A stretch of 64,000 bases of DNA from Dendrophyllia cribrosa (lineage: Eukaryota > Cnidaria > Anthozoa > Scleractinia > Dendrophylliidae), in NCBI GenBank assembly GCA_024195265.1, contig JAJLRJ010000001.1:6823857-6887856 (forward strand), read 5' to 3'. The notes under the pieces are model-generated. The model did not search any database. It saw only the letters and a program-made list of their open reading frames with translations, and was not told where the DNA came from. A program made the translations under genes and the position numbers. The first letter of the stretch is position 1. Every line of letters starts with the position of its first letter. Shown piece after piece: positions 13,124 to 26,429 of the stretch.

Positions 13124-16100
13124 GCTGTAGTTACTGTAGTTACTGTAGTTTCTGTAGTTGCTGTAGTTGCTGTATTCGCTGTCGTTGGTGTAGTTGCTGT
13201 AGTTGGTGTGGTTGCTGTAGTTACTGTAGTTCGTGTAGTTGCCGTAGTTGCTGCAGTTGGTGTAGTTGGTGTAGTTAGTGTAGTTTTTGTAGTTGGTGTA
13301 ATTGGTGTAGTTCGGCGTAGTTGGTGTAGTTACTGTACTTGCTGTAGTTGATGTAGTTACTGTAGTTCCTGTAGTTGCTCTAGTTGTTGAAATACAGCAA
13401 CTACAGCAACTATACGAACTACAGTAACTACAGCAACTACAGCAAATACAGCAACTATAGCAACTACAGTAACTACAGCAACTTCAGTAACTACAGTAGT
13501 TGTAGTTGGTGTAGTTGGTGTAGTTAGTGTAGTTTTTGTATTTGGTGTATTTGGTGTAATTGGTGTAGTTCGGCGTAGTTGGTGTAGTTGGTGTAGTTAC
13601 TGTAGTTGCTCAAGTTGATGTAGTTACTGTAGTTGCTGTAGTTGGTGTAGTTACTATAGTTCGTGTAGTTGGTGTAGTTGGTGTGGTTGCTGTGGTTAGT
13701 GTAGTTGCTGTAGGTGGTGTAGTTGCTGTAGTTACTGTAGTTCGTGTAGTTGGTATAGTTACTGTAGTTGCTCTAGTTGCTGTAGTTGCTGTAGTTAGTG
13801 TAGTGGCTGTAGTTGCTGTAGTTAGTGTAGTTGCTCTAGTTGTTACAGCCACTACAGCAACTACACAAACTACAGTAACTACAGCAACTATAGCAACTAC
13901 AGTAACTACAGCAACTACACCAACTACAGTAACTACACTCACTACAGCAATTACACGAACTACAGTAACTACAACAACTACAGTAATTACACGAACTACA
14001 GCAACTACATGAAATACAGCAACTAGAGCAGGTACACAAACAACAGTAACTACAGCAAATACACCAACTACACCAACTACACCAACTACCCGACTACAGC
14101 AACTACATGAACTACACCAACTACAGTAACTACAGCAACTACAGCCACTACATGTATAGCAACTATAGCAAGTACAGTAACTACACCAACTACACAATCT
14201 ACAGCAAACTACACTAACCACAGCAACTACACCAACTACACGAACTACAGAAACTACACCAACTACAGCAACGACACCAACTACAGTAACTACACCAACT
14301 ACAGCAACTACACCATCTTCAGAAACTACGATAACCACAGCAACTACACCAACTACACGAACTACACTAACTAAACCAACTACAGCAACTATAGCAACTA
14401 CATCAACTACAGCAACAACAGTAACTACACTAACTACACCATCTACGTCAACTACACCAACTACAGTAACTACACCAACTACACTAACTACACTAACTAC
14501 AGCAACTACAGAAACTTCAGCAACCACAGCAACTACACCAACTCCACGAACTATAGTAACTACACCAACTACAGCAACTACACTAACTACACCAACTACA
14601 GCAACTACACCAACTACAGAAACTACACCAACTACATGAACTACAGCAACTATAGCAACTACATGAACTACAGCAACTACAGTAACTACACGAATTACAC
14701 GAACTACACCAACTACAGGAACTACAGCAACTACAGCAACTACAGTAACTACACCAACTACAGCAACTGCATGAAATACAGCAACTACACGAACTACAGT
14801 AACTGCAGCAACTACACCAACTACGGCAACCACAGTAACTACAGCAACTACAGCAACTACAGCAACTACAGCAACTATAGCAACTACACCAACTACATCA
14901 ACCACAGCAACTACAGTAACTACAGCAACTACAGCAACTACACCAACTACAGCAACTACAGCAACTACAGCAACTACAGCAACTACATCAACTACAGCAA
15001 CTACAGCAACTACAGTAACTACACCAACTACACCAACTACAGCAACTACATCAACTACAGTAACTACACTAACTACACCATCTACGCCAACTACACCAAC
15101 TACAGTAACTACAGTTACTACACCAACTGCACCAACTACAGAAACTACAGAAACTTCAGCAACTACAGCAACTGCAGTAACTACACCAACTACACGAACT
15201 ACAGCAACTACAGTAACTACACCAGCTACATGAACTACAGCAACTACACTAACTACAGCAACTACAGCAACTACACTAACTAGAGCAACTACACTAATTA
15301 CAGCAACTACACTAACTACAGCAACTACAGCAACTACATCAACTACACCAAGTACACGAACTACAGTAACTACACCAACTACAGCAACTACAGAAACTAC
15401 ATCAACTACAGCAACTACAGTAACTACACTAACTACACCATCTACGCCACCTACACCAACTACAGTAACTACAGGAACTACACCAACTACACCAACTACA
15501 GAAACAACAGAAACTTCAGCAACTACAGCAACTGCAGTAACTACACCAAGTACACTAACTACAGCAATTACACTAACCACAGCAACTACACCAACTACAC
15601 CAACTATAGTAACTACACCAACTACAGCAACTACACTAACTACACCAACTACAGCAACTACAGTAACTACACCAACTACATGAACTACAGCAACTACAGC
15701 AACTACATGAACTACAGGAACTACATGAATTACACGAACTACACCAACTACAGTAACTACAGCAACTAAAGCAACAACAGTAACTACACCAACTACATGC
15801 AGCAACTGCATGAAATACAGCAACTACACGAACTACAGTAACTGCAGCAACTACACCAACTACGGCAATCACAGTAACTACAGCAACTACAGCAACTACA
15901 GCAACTACAGCAACTATAGCAACTACACCAACTACATCAACCACAGCAACTACAGTAACTACAGCAACTACAGCAACTACACCAACTACAGCAACTACAG
16001 CAACTACAGAAACTACATCAACTACAGCAACTACAGTAACTACACCAACTACACCAACTACAGCAACTACAGTAACTACACTAACTACACCATCTACGCC

Positions 16101-19100
16101 AACTACACCAACTACAGTAACTACAGGAACTACACCAACTGCACCAACTACAGAAACTACAGAAACTTCAGCAACTACAGCAACTGCAGTAACTACACCA
16201 ACTACACGAACTACAGCAACTACAGTAACTACACCAGCTACATGAACTACAGCAACTACACTAACTACAGCAACTACAGCAACTACAGCAACTACACTAA
16301 CTAGAGCAACTACACTAATTACAGCAACTACACTAACTACAGCAACTACAGCAACTACAGCAACTACATCAACTACACCAAGTACACGAACTACAGTAAC
16401 TACAGCAACTACAGCAACTACAGAAACTACATCAACTACAGCAACTACAGTAACTACACTAACTACAGTAACTACAGGAACTACACCAACTACACCAACT
16501 ACAGAAACAACAGAAACTTCAGCAACTACAGCAACTGCAGTAACTACACCAAGTACACTAACTACAGCAATTACACTAACCACAGCAACTACACCAACTA
16601 CACCAACTATAGTAACTACACCAACTACAGCAACTACACTAACTACACCAACTACAGCAACTACAGTAACTACACCAACTACATGAACTACAGCAACTAC
16701 AGCAACTACATGAACTACAGGAACTACACGAATTACACGAACTACACCAACTACAGTAACTACAGCAACTACAGCAACAACAGTAACTACACCAACTACA
16801 GCAACTGCATGAAATACAGCAACTACACGAACTACAGTAACTGCAGCAACTACACCAACTACGGCAACCACAGTAACTACAGCAACTACAGCAACTACAG
16901 CAACTACAGCAACTATAGCAACTACACCAACTACATCAACCACAGCAACTACAGTAACTACAGCAACTACAGCAACTACACCAACTACAGCAACTACAGC
17001 AACTACAGCAACTACATCAACTACAGCAACTACAGCAACTACAGTAACTACACCAACTACACCAACTACAGCAACTACAGTAACTACACTAACTACACCA
17101 TCTACGCCAACTACACCAACTACAGTAACTACAGGAACTACACCAACTGCACCAACTACAGAAACTACAGAAACTTCAGCAACTACAGCAACTGCAGTAA
17201 CTACACCAACTACACGAACTACAGCAACTACAGTAACTACACCAGCTACATGAACTACAGCAACTACACTAACTACAGCAACTACAGCAACTACAGCAAC
17301 TACACTAACTAGAGCAACTACACTAATTACAGCAACTACACTAACTACAGCAACTACAGCAACTACAGCAACTACATCAACTACACCAAGTACACGAACT
17401 ACAGTAACTACACCAACTACAGCAACTACAGAAACTACATCAACTACAGCAACTACAGTAACTACACTAACTACACCATCTACGCCACCTACACCAACTA
17501 CAGTAACTACAGGAACTACACCAACTACACCAACTACAGAAACAACAGAAACTTCAGCAACTACAGCAACTGCAGTAACTACACCAAGTACACTAACTAC
17601 AGCAATTACACTAACCACAGCAACTACACCAACTACACCAACTATAGTAACTACACCAACTACAGCAACTACACTAACTACACCAACTACAGCAACTACA
17701 GTAACTACACCAACTACGTGAACTACAGCAACTACAGCAACTACATGAACTATAGGAACTACACGAATTACACGAACTACACCAACTACAGTAACTACAG
17801 CAACTACAGCAACAACAGTAACTACACCAACTACATGCAGCAACTGCATGAAATACAGCAACTACAGCAACTACACGAACTACAGCAACTACACCAACTA
17901 CAGTAACTACACCAACTACAGCAACTACAGCAACTATAGAAAATACAGCAACTACATTAACTACACCAACTACACCAACTACACCAACTACAGTAACTAC
18001 ACCAACTACACCAACTACAGTAACTACACCAACTACACCAACTACACGAACTACAGCAACTACAGCAACTACAGTAACTACAGCAACTACAGTAACGACA
18101 CCAACTACACCAACTACACCAACTACAGTAACTACACCAACTACATGAACTACATTAACTACAGTAACTACACCAGCTACATGAACTACAGCAACTACAC
18201 TAACTACAGCAACTACACTAACTACAGCAACTACAGCAACTACACGAACTACAGTAACTGCAGCAACTACACCAACTATAGTAACTACACCAACTATAGT
18301 AACTACAGCAACTACAGCAACTACAGTAACTACAGCAATTACACCAACTACAGCAACTACATTAACTACACTAACTACAGCAACTACAGGAACTACATTA
18401 ACTACACCAACTACAATAACTACAGCAACTACACTAACTACAGCAACTACAGCAACTACAGCAACTACAGTAACTACACCAACTACAGTAACTACACCAA
18501 CTACAGCAACTATAGCAACTACATCAACTACAGCAACAACAGTAACTACACTAACTACACCATCTACGTCAACTACACCAACTACAGTAACTACACCAAC
18601 TACACTAACTACAGCAACTACAGCAACTGCAGTAACTACACCAAGTACACTAACTACAGCAATTACACTAACCACAGCAACTACACCAACTACACCAACT
18701 ATAGTAACTACACCAACTACAGCAACTACACTAACTACACCAACTACAGCAACTACAGTAACTACACCAACTACATGAACTACAGCAACTACAGCAACTA
18801 CATGAACTACAGGAACTACACGAATTACACGAACTACACCAACTACAGTAACTACAGCAACTACAGCAACAACAGTAACTACACCAACTACATGCAGCAA
18901 CTGCATGAAATACAGCAACTACAGCAACTACACGAACTACAGTAACTACAGCAACTACACCAACTACAGTAACTACACCAACTACAGCAACTACAGCAAC
19001 TATAGAAAATACAGCAACTACATTAACTACACCAACTTCACCAACTACAGTAACTACACCAACTACAGTAACTACACCAACTACACCAACTACAGTAACT

Positions 19101-20197
19101 ACACCAACTACACCAACTACACGAACTACAGCAACTACAGCAACTACAGTAACTACAGCAACTACAGTAACGACACCAACTACACCAACTACACCAACTA
19201 CAGTAACTACACCAACTACATGAACTACATTAACTACAGTAACTACACCAGCTACATGAACTACAGCAACTACACTAACTACAGCAACTACACTAACTAC
19301 ACGAACTACAGTAACTGCAGCAACTACACCAACTATAGTAACTAAACCAACTATAGTAACTACAGCAACTACAGCAACTACAGTAACTACAGCAACTACA
19401 CCAACTACAGCAACTATAGCAACTACAGCAACTACATTAACTACACTAACTACAGCAACTACAGGAACTACATTAACTACACCAACTACAATAACTACAG
19501 CAACTACACTAACTACAGCAACTACAGCAACTACAGCAACTATAGTAACTACACCAACTACAGCAACTACAGCAACTACAGCAACTACACCAACTACAGT
19601 AACTACAGCAACTACAGTAACTATAGCAACTACAGTAACTACAGTAACTATACCAACTACAGTAACTACAGTAACTACACCAACTACAGTAACTACACCA
19701 ACTACAGCAACTACAGCAACTACAGCAACTACATTAACTACAACAACTACAGCAACTACATTAACTACAGCAACTACATTAACTACAGCAACTACAGCAA
19801 CTACATTAACTACAGTAACTACATTAACTACACCAACTACAGCAACTACATTAACTACAGTAACTACACCAACTACATTAACTACATTAACTACAGCAAC
19901 TACATTAACTACATTAACTACAGGAACTACAGCAACTACACTAACTACACCAACTACATTAACTACACCAACTACATTAACTACACCAACTACAGCAACT
20001 ACAGCAACTACATTAACTACAGCAACTACATTAACTACATGAACTACACTAACTACATTAACTACAGCAACTACATTAACTACACCAACTACAGCAACTA
20101 CAGCAACTACATTAACTACAGCAACTACAGCAACTACATTAACTACACCAACTACAGCAACTACAGTAACGACACCAACTACACCAACTGCAGTAAC
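13124..20197. repeat. 9-bp minisatellite with orientation switches and a 1-kb higher-order repeat
   Basis: The array reads gtagtt from 13124 to about 13387, flips to caacta (13388-13500), flips back (13500-13845), then stays in the caacta orientation to 20197. At the switch points gttgttgaaatacagcaac (13384) and gttgttacagccactac (13842) the two orientations meet head to head. No real gene is present: frames of up to 741 codons here are pure VVA, SNY or SCC repeats. Confidence 0.95.
14771..19345 (+). repeat. Higher-order repeat of about 1.0-1.06 kb in the minisatellite
   Basis: The rare variant atgaaatacagcaac recurs at 14771, 15810, 16809, 17848 and 18905 (spacings 1039, 999, 1039, 1057). 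The order of variant 9-bp units between these landmarks is largely the same. This shows tandem duplication of kilobase blocks on top of the 9-bp repeat, by unequal exchange or by assembly of similar blocks. Confidence 0.8.
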
Positions 20198-20203
20198 TAC
20201 ACC
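20198..20203 (+). repeat. Polinton target-site duplication, left copy (TACACC)
   Basis: TACACC lies immediately outside the left terminus and is repeated at 45677-45682 outside the right terminus. Polintons generate 6-bp duplications. TACACC is common in this minisatellite, so a chance match is possible, but the exact abutment on both termini supports a real duplication. Confidence 0.85.
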
Positions 20204-20383
20204 AGTAGTAAGGCATGTCTACATGGGAAATAGTCATTTTTTCCTAACCACACCCTTTTTGGATTTTGAATATGGGGCATAGTCAAAATCTCCTATATAC
20301 GTCATCGCTGACGTCACCCAATGGAAAAAATGGAGACCACACAAGTCAATCAGGTTCAACAAGTTTTTTTAATGAAACAATCA
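20204..20383 (+). repeat. Polinton left terminal inverted repeat, 180 bp
   Basis: By eye, identical base for base to the reverse complement of 45497-45676. In protein-primed replication the TIR end is the origin. It contains TACGTCA (20298), TGACGTCA (20309-20316) and a CCAAT element (20318-20322), a possible CRE-type enhancer close to both element ends. Confidence 0.97.
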
Positions 20384-20987
20384 ACGTTTTCTTCTTCTTT
20401 TGTTTAACAACTTGTTAATTGGTGTTCTTGCAAAACTCAAGTACTTGACAAGGGTTTCTAAGTTCATACGTGGAGGAATTCCATCACACCCCCAACGAAA
20501 ACCTTTTCTTGTGACTTGTGTCCATAAGGGAATGTTACTTTGCTTGATTTGGTTGATTAAAGTTCTGAAAGTGATGTGTTTCTTCAACCAACTGTTTCCA
20601 TTGCGATTTCCAGGAAGAAAAAAGGATTTCTTACTTTTCCTTTGGGTCCACCATTTTTTCTGACTTTTCTTCCGTCTCTTTTTCTTGGTTTGATTGCGAA
20701 CAGTTCTTTTCTGGGAAAGGTCTGGCGGTTCCCATCCGTTCCAATCGGTAGAGACCTTCAATTGGCAATCGGCAGATGGCATCCATTGCGTTTCCTCCAT
20801 AACAGAGGGTTGCGAAGAAAGGATATTTTGCATTGAACTCAGTTTTGGGAAGAATGTTAATTAACGAATGTCGTAACAATTGAATGAATTCTTCTTTCAG
20901 CTCAGGAGTGAAAGTTCCAGGTACAAATTCAAATGGTTCTTCCAGCTCAGGAGTGAAAGGACAAGGTTCTTCAATGTCAGGTGCCAT
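20381..20987 (-). pseudogene. Left-end Polinton protein of unknown function, probably one gene with a frame change
   Basis: Two overlapping minus-strand frames occupy this space. One runs from the ATG at 20987 to 20631; it is acidic at its start with a repeated FTPEL motif. The other is open from 20833 to 20381; it is strongly basic and ends in RRRKR at the inner TIR boundary. The first loses sense after about residue 95 and the second looks meaningful from there, so I favour one roughly 200-residue protein with a frame change around 20650-20750. Two overlapping genes or programmed frameshifting are also possible. A TATA-like box (TATAAAAA, 21021-21028, minus) lies just upstream. Its position between polymerase and origin would suit a replication accessory factor, but no domain is recognised. 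Confidence 0.45.
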
Positions 20988-21035
20988 TGTCAAGAATGAA
21001 AAGTTTAAACGATGAAACGCTTTTTATATCGTTTT

Positions 21036-24000
21036 TTAGTTTGAGAAAATTTCCTCATCGAAAGTTTCGAATAGAGCTTGGATGAGTTCATCATCGACAG
21101 TTGTCAGTTCGAATTTGTTGAATCCGTAGGGGTAGGAACGGAACGTGATGGGGTTCACCACTCGTTTGTCGAAGACCAATTTGTAGCGTTTGATTTCAGA
21201 ATGGGTTAGGAGTTGTTTGGTGTCTTGGTCTCTCACAATCTTGAAAGGATTCCAGATGGGAATGTCGCGTGGTTCCACTTCGGGTTGTTGGAGTTCTGCT
21301 TTTACGTTTTCTTTGAGAATGTCGAAGTTCAATTGTTGTTGTCCTCGGCTGTTCAGGCTGAAACCACGCACTTTGCATTCCACTTTCCCTTTGTTGGTTT
21401 TGTACCCATAATTTTTAGGACCTGCAGCCGCGAATTCAGTAATGAAGTCGTCTTGGTCAAGTTCATTTGTGAATTGCCCCAGGTAGTTGCCGAGCGGAAG
21501 TGAAGGAAGGTTGGGACGCCAATGGTACACGATGCTGTCGGTATCGAAGTACAGTACTTGCTGGGGTTGCAGTGTCTTGATTCCTTCATACAATTTCAAT
21601 CGTGCCCAACAGGTGGTGAAACATGCCACAAAGATGTTGATATTGGGTTGAATGGAAGCACATTCTTCTTGACTGTCGTGCACCACTTCTATCTGTTCTT
21701 CGTTGGCGATGCGAATGCTATGGATTCGTGTGGAATCGTCGTGTAGCAATGCGTACAATTTGTTTGGTTCATTAATAGCTTCGACTTGACATTTGTTGGG
21801 TTGTTGCCCAAATTTCCCCCAGAACGAATTCAGCATCATCTTGGCAAGCGATCGTTTGCCTGGATTTTTTTGGACGTTTTGGTAATCCAATCGGATGCTT
21901 TCGTGTCGTTCATAATCTTCCAAGTACTGTTGTTGTTTGAGGAGGTCGGTCGCAACATCTTCAGGCCATCCGGAGGCTTCTTGTTTCAATTTCAAGAACG
22001 TGTTCACGTAGGAAGTGAATAGATTTTCACTTGTTCTGGGAAAATGCCAGATTTCATGCACTTTCCGAAGTGTGTACCCTTGTTTCAATGCTTCTTGAAT
22101 TTCAGGCGTGCACCAGGTGCCCGTGAGTGCACGTTCTTCTGGAGAGTGAGGGCAATCAATTTTTCGATCAAGGAGTGACATCTTCAATTGCGTTTCGACG
22201 CACGTGCGACACAGCGGGAATGTCAACTTGCCCTCGCAACGGTAAGGCAAGACAGGATGGTAGAGGTTGTAAGGTGGTTCAATAGTGCATTTGACCAGTC
22301 CAAAGAAGTTGGTGATGTCGTTGCTGGGGGGTTGTGTGATGATCATAGGATGGCCTTCAGGGTAGATGCAATTTTTGTTGACCCACGGGTACAGTGACGT
22401 GTAATCGCAGTAATGGATTTCCTCTCCGGGCTGGGTCTTGCAATGGAGCTGAACGGCATTGGTGCGTCCCCCGAAGAAGGCGTCTCTCGGTTCCAGTCGT
22501 TCCACCAATTTCAGTTCGTGGAGGAAATCTTGAATGCGAACGTCTGTTTTCTTTTGTGCATTCCAATCGCATTCCCATACTTCCACAACTCCATAGCCCG
22601 CTTCTCGAATGACTTGGTTGCGTTCCATGGTCGAACGGTGAATTTGGCGCATGGACATGTCGTTCAGTTTCTTGTGACGCTGGTCTCGATTGGGGAAACA
22701 TGTTGGACAACCATGGTAAAAAGCAGCCTTGAAATTCATAGACCGTGTTGGTTTGTCTGTCAAAACCATCCACATGAATTCGTCTCGGACCCACTTGAAT
22801 TCTGTGTTCTCCCGCGTTGCCAGCATGTGCAAGTGAATCTTCTGCTGTGTTACGTTCTTCTCTCAATTTGTGTTCAATCCAATGCAGCCATTCCATGGAA
22901 GCGAGCGAATGAGGTTTGCTTTTACCGTGCCACCCTCGAATGGGTTCGGAAGCAATGGTGTATTCTTGCAGGCATTTCTTGCGGTAGTAGCGACTGCAAG
23001 CTGAGGCAATAGGTAATACATTCTTGCATGGGGTTGAAATCAGCCAAGGTTTTGAATTCTTCTTGAAACTTCATGCATCCTTCCTTGAGCAAACGAACAT
23101 CAGATACGCAGTAGTCTACAAGTTCTTGTTGAAAGTTAAACATGTAGTTTTCTTCGCGTTTTGCTTTGTGCCACGTTTCAAATTCTTGTCGACGTTCTGG
23201 TTTCATCCCCATAGGGTCGTAGTAATCTTGAGATGGGATGATGCCTTCATACTCTTGATTTTCTTGGGTGTTGAAAAAATGAGGGAAGAACCCCTTTTTC
23301 AGTTCCGTGAGTCCAAAGGCTTTCGTGAATCCAGAAAGTGCCATTTGCAAAAAGGCCATGCTATCTATGAACTTCAATGCTCCCACTTCCATGGATAAAA
23401 TCTTGGCACCATTCACAATTTGGTTGGGACAGATCTTTTGCTTGTAGCATTCCTCCAGAATAAAATAACTATCATACCCTTGGAAGTTATGAGCCACTGC
23501 AATGACTTGTCGTGTCTCCTGAGGGTCGTCTGTTTTGCTTTGCTGTTCCAACCAATCTAGAAATGCTTCGATACATTGTTCACCTTCAAACACTTCGCAT
23601 TGATCTCTATCCTCTCGTTCTGCACAGAGTAAGTTGGCGACATGTTGTCCATCGTCTTGTCTTGCTTCAATGTCAAAGTACACAAAGAGCGGAGGTGGAG
23701 GAGGGTTTTCTTCTTCGTCCTCGTTTTCATTGGCGCGTAAGGTTGCCAATCCGGCCGCAGCACCGCGTTTGCGTTTCCGGCTTTTTTTCTTTGGTTTTTC
23801 TTTGATTTTTTGCAAGTGGCATTGATGAGTGAAGAGATTCAGGTACTCGTGGCAAGAAGGACATTCTGCATAGCCGCATATGTGTTTTCCTTTACATTCC
23901 TTTTTCGTGTAGGTTTTATTGCATACTTTGCATCGTTTGTGTGTGTCGCAGACACTGTTCTTGTCATCTGCATCTGACCCGTTACTTGTTCGACAGTAGT

Positions 24001-25561
24001 GTCTTCCTTTGCAGACTTCTCCCATGAAGAAACGATTGCAGATATCGCAGGGGAGATGCGCTTCTTTCCCAAGCGCATTTTTGAAATCAGAGCAATCAAG
24101 TTGATGACAGGCAAAACATTTTTTTCCTTTGCATCGATGGTTTGCGAGATCATTGTTGCTGAATCCCTTTTCACATTCCACACAGAAATAGACTTTCCCC
24201 ATGAACCCCTTGAGAGAGGTGCAGGTATGGTAATGATTTCCATTTTGGATCAAGACGAGTTGTTTGGGTCGGGTGGGTCCTTTGTAAGTGATTTGATAGC
24301 CATGGTCCACAGAGACAACCACGATCTGGTAGTCTGAGAGAACAATTTGGAAGAGCTCTAATTCTCCTCTACCACAAGGACCAATAGGAACACGCGCTTC
24401 CTGATGCAAGGCTTTGGCTCTTTTTTCTTGCTCGCTTAACCCTCGTTTGATCTCTTCATATGTCTTATGTCGAATTCCATTCTCGTGGTACGCTTGGGCA
24501 GTAACAAGGGCGCGCGCACAGCAAAGATCATCTTGATTCTGGATTCTCACTACACTTTTTTTGTTTTTGAGAATTTTTTCAATGGCTTTGATTTTCGGAT
24601 TCAGCCTTCTGCCCGAACCTCCTTCTTGATCGGTTCCACTTCCAGACCCCGGCTCTCGAATGTGACTGACTTCGATGTGGAAAGAGTCGTCAATTTCAAA
24701 TTGCTCATTTGAGTTGAGAATATTTGAAATCTGTTCTAAGATAGCTCGTGCAGGTTGTGTATCGTGACGCCATTGCCCCACTCGAACTTGATGGGAATTG
24801 TAAGCGTGTTTAAGTCGGTTAGACGACATGTTAATCATGAGCCAATCGTTGTTGTTTTCATGTCCATCCAGGACTTGTTCATTGATGGCTTGTTGCAAGG
24901 CTTTTTCAATTTGTTGAGGGAGATTCTTGCGAGGAATCTTTTTGAGATCTGCAGGTTGTGTCAAGCGCGTGGTGAAAACGCGGCGATGAATTCCAAACTT
25001 TTTGACGCGTTTGTCTGAATGAGGGGAAAGTTCAAATTTCAATTCTCCTCCACTTTGTTCTTCGGTATCTTGTTCTTCAACATCTTGGTCATCAGAGACT
25101 TGCTGTTCTTCAACAATTTCAACTTGCTGAGGTTGCTGTTGTTTTTCCATTTCTTCCATGGCTTTGATACAGAGACTATCGTCGTCATCAGAAAACATAT
25201 CTTCATCACTGCTTGGGTCGCGACAAATGAAATCCAGTTCGGCTTCATTCAATTTTTCTGTGGCATCCATTGCCAGATTGCAAATTTTGTTCCATTCATC
25301 ATCATTCAAAATGGTTTCAATGATCTCATCCACTTCCTCAGCTACACTCTCTTTCTTTTTTCTTTTTGCTTCTTTTTTCTTTCGTTGTTCTTCTTCTTTT
25401 CTCTTTCGTTTCCGTTTTTTCTCTTCCTCTTGCTCTTCTTTCTTTCTTTGCTTGACAGCTTCCTTTTCTTCTTTCTTTTTTCGTCTCACTTCTTCTCGTT
25501 GTCTTTTTCTTTCTTCTTGCTCTTCTTTCTTTTTTCGTTTCACTTCTTGCTTCGACTCCAT
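21036..25561 (-). pseudogene. polB: Protein-primed family B DNA polymerase, two frame changes
   Basis: This replicative polymerase of Polintons copies the linear element from its TIRs using a protein primer. From the ATG at 25561 there is a Lys/Glu-rich coiled coil (residues about 1-85), an acidic region, and a cluster of CxxC/H zinc knuckles (about 465-600). The 3'-5' exonuclease motifs follow: Exo I FDIEA (about 626), Exo II HNFQGYD (about 694) and Exo III YCVSD (about 818). The downstream part has a palm with DYTSLYP (motif A), KMMLNSFWGKFG (motif B) and FDTDS (motif C). Homology changes frame twice: near 23005-23012, and at the A5 run around 22711-22715, so no single frame covers exonuclease and palm. 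These may be true lesions or assembly indels. Divergent from the RING gene at 25760. Confidence 0.93.
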
Positions 25562-25589
25562 TTTGTGCAGAACGTGGAAATTTCAGTTT

Positions 25590-25720
25590 TCTTTTATAGA
25601 GTGGGTAATGGGTGATGACGCCATCTTGTTTTGTGACGTCATTAAAAAAAGGGGGGATACCCCCCATCCCCCCGGTCTTTTCCAGTCCCCTCTCGGATTT
25701 TTCCCCCTCTATAAAAGAAA
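25590..25720. promoter_or_regulatory. Divergent promoter between polB and RING locus 1
   Basis: TATA boxes face both ways (minus TATAAAAG at 25594-25601, plus TATAAAAG at 25709-25716). Between them are TGACGTCA (25634-25641) and a G6/C6 palindromic block (25651-25677) followed by a conserved cggtcttttccagtcccctc stretch. About 58 bp of this (25644-25702) recurs inverted at 42273-42331 in the other RING promoter. Transcription from both TATA boxes is inference. Confidence 0.75.
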
Positions 25721-25759
25721 GATCACTGCAGCATTTTCGTTGCAAGTGTGAAGACAAGA

Positions 25760-26194
25760 ATGGCTGAGTGTAAAGAGACCCGTGATGAGAACAAAGAGAC
25801 TTGTGAAGAGAACAAAGAGGAGGAGAGATGTATCATTTGCTTAGAAGAGGAATGGTGCTTACCTGTTACCAACTGTTGCGGACAAAGCATTCATCACGAT
25901 TGTTTGAAAAGATGCATTCGGGATCATCCAAAGTGCCCTCACTGTCGGAAATTTACAAACCTTGTAAGTGAATTTACAATTGAAACTTTGCATAAGATTT
26001 TCGAGGACGATCCACCACCTCCTCTTCCTGAAGCATTTTTTGACCCCCGTTATTCAACTTGCGGTGTTGCTCACAATGGACATCGTTGTCACAGTTTTTG
26101 TAAAAATTTAAAATGGCTTTGTGACATGAAAAGATGGTTACGGAAACACCCTTCAGTGAAAAAGATTAAAGGACTTTCAATGGAAGGAATGTGA
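25760..26194 (+). CDS. RING-finger E3 ligase-like protein, locus 1 (leader exon plus read-through form)
   Basis: RING domains bring E2-ubiquitin to substrates. The ATG at 25760 has a good start context; the GTG 12 bases earlier is not needed. A charged Glu/Lys-rich N-terminus precedes CIICLEEEWC, NCCGQSIHHDCL and CPHC, a complete eight-ligand RING. Immediately after it, at 25964, the sequence is cttGTAAGTG, a consensus 5' splice site exactly between codons (phase 0 after FTNL). Unspliced, the frame continues with a proline-rich and Cys/His-containing tail to 26194. Spliced, the RING (25760-25963, 68 codons) can join any of three downstream frames. Probably a virally encoded ubiquitin ligase acting on host or viral targets; substrate unknown. 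Confidence 0.82.
   Translation: MAECKETRDENKETCEENKEEERCIICLEEEWCLPVTNCCGQSIHHDCLKRCIRDHPKCPHCRKFTNLVSEFTIETLHKIFEDDPPPPLPEAFFDPRYSTCGVAHNGHRCHSFCKNLKWLCDMKRWLRKHPSVKKIKGLSMEGM
25964..25970 (+). other. Predicted 5' splice site of RING locus 1
   Basis: GTAAGTG directly follows codon 68 (phase 0). It pairs with acceptors whose exons start at 26211, 26430 and 26633. Confidence 0.7.
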
Positions 26195-26210
26195 TTTTAT
26201 CTTTTTTCAG

Positions 26211-26390
26211 ATTTTGTTATGTCAATCTCATCAAGAGTGGAAAAGAAAGTTACGGAGAATGGAGAGAATGGAGAGAATTGATTTACCATTACTATCAGAG
26301 GAACAAAGGGAGTGGCGTTTTTTAAACCCTTCAGTCATTCCTCCACCACCACCTGGCTGGAGAGCAATGAGAGTTTCAGTTCGATCTTGA
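26211..26390 (+). CDS. Alternative C-terminal module 1a of RING locus 1
   Basis: The acceptor cttttttcag ends at 26210, 16 bases after the read-through stop. From 26211 the frame is open in phase 0 for 59 codons. It is basic and Glu-rich, with repeated RMER motifs and then PSVIPPPPPGW, and stops at 26388-26390. There is no start codon near the acceptor and no promoter, so it makes sense only as a spliced 3' exon. The proline run resembles the PPPPLPE stretch in the unspliced tail of the leader, hinting at common origin. Function unknown. Confidence 0.6.
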   Translation: MLLCQSHQEWKRKLRRMERMERIDLPLLSEEQREWRFLNPSVIPPPPPGWRAMRVSVRS

Positions 26391-26429
26391 AGCAATGACA
26401 ATGTTTTTTTTTTTTTTCTTTTTTTCCAG

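Noticed and set aside
13610..17861. Very long open frames (up to 741 codons) of VVA, SNY or SCC repeats
   Set aside because: They arise on both strands and in several frames from a 9-bp repeat that lacks stop codons. No start context, domain or codon bias supports translation.
22357..22896. 179-codon frame inside polB as a separate gene
   Set aside because: Its sense part is the middle of the polymerase displaced by the two frame changes; the remainder is out of frame.
23005..23020. 16-bp match between polB and the left minisatellite boundary (aataggtaatacattc)
   Set aside because: No similarity extends beyond it and one copy is coding; treated as coincidence.
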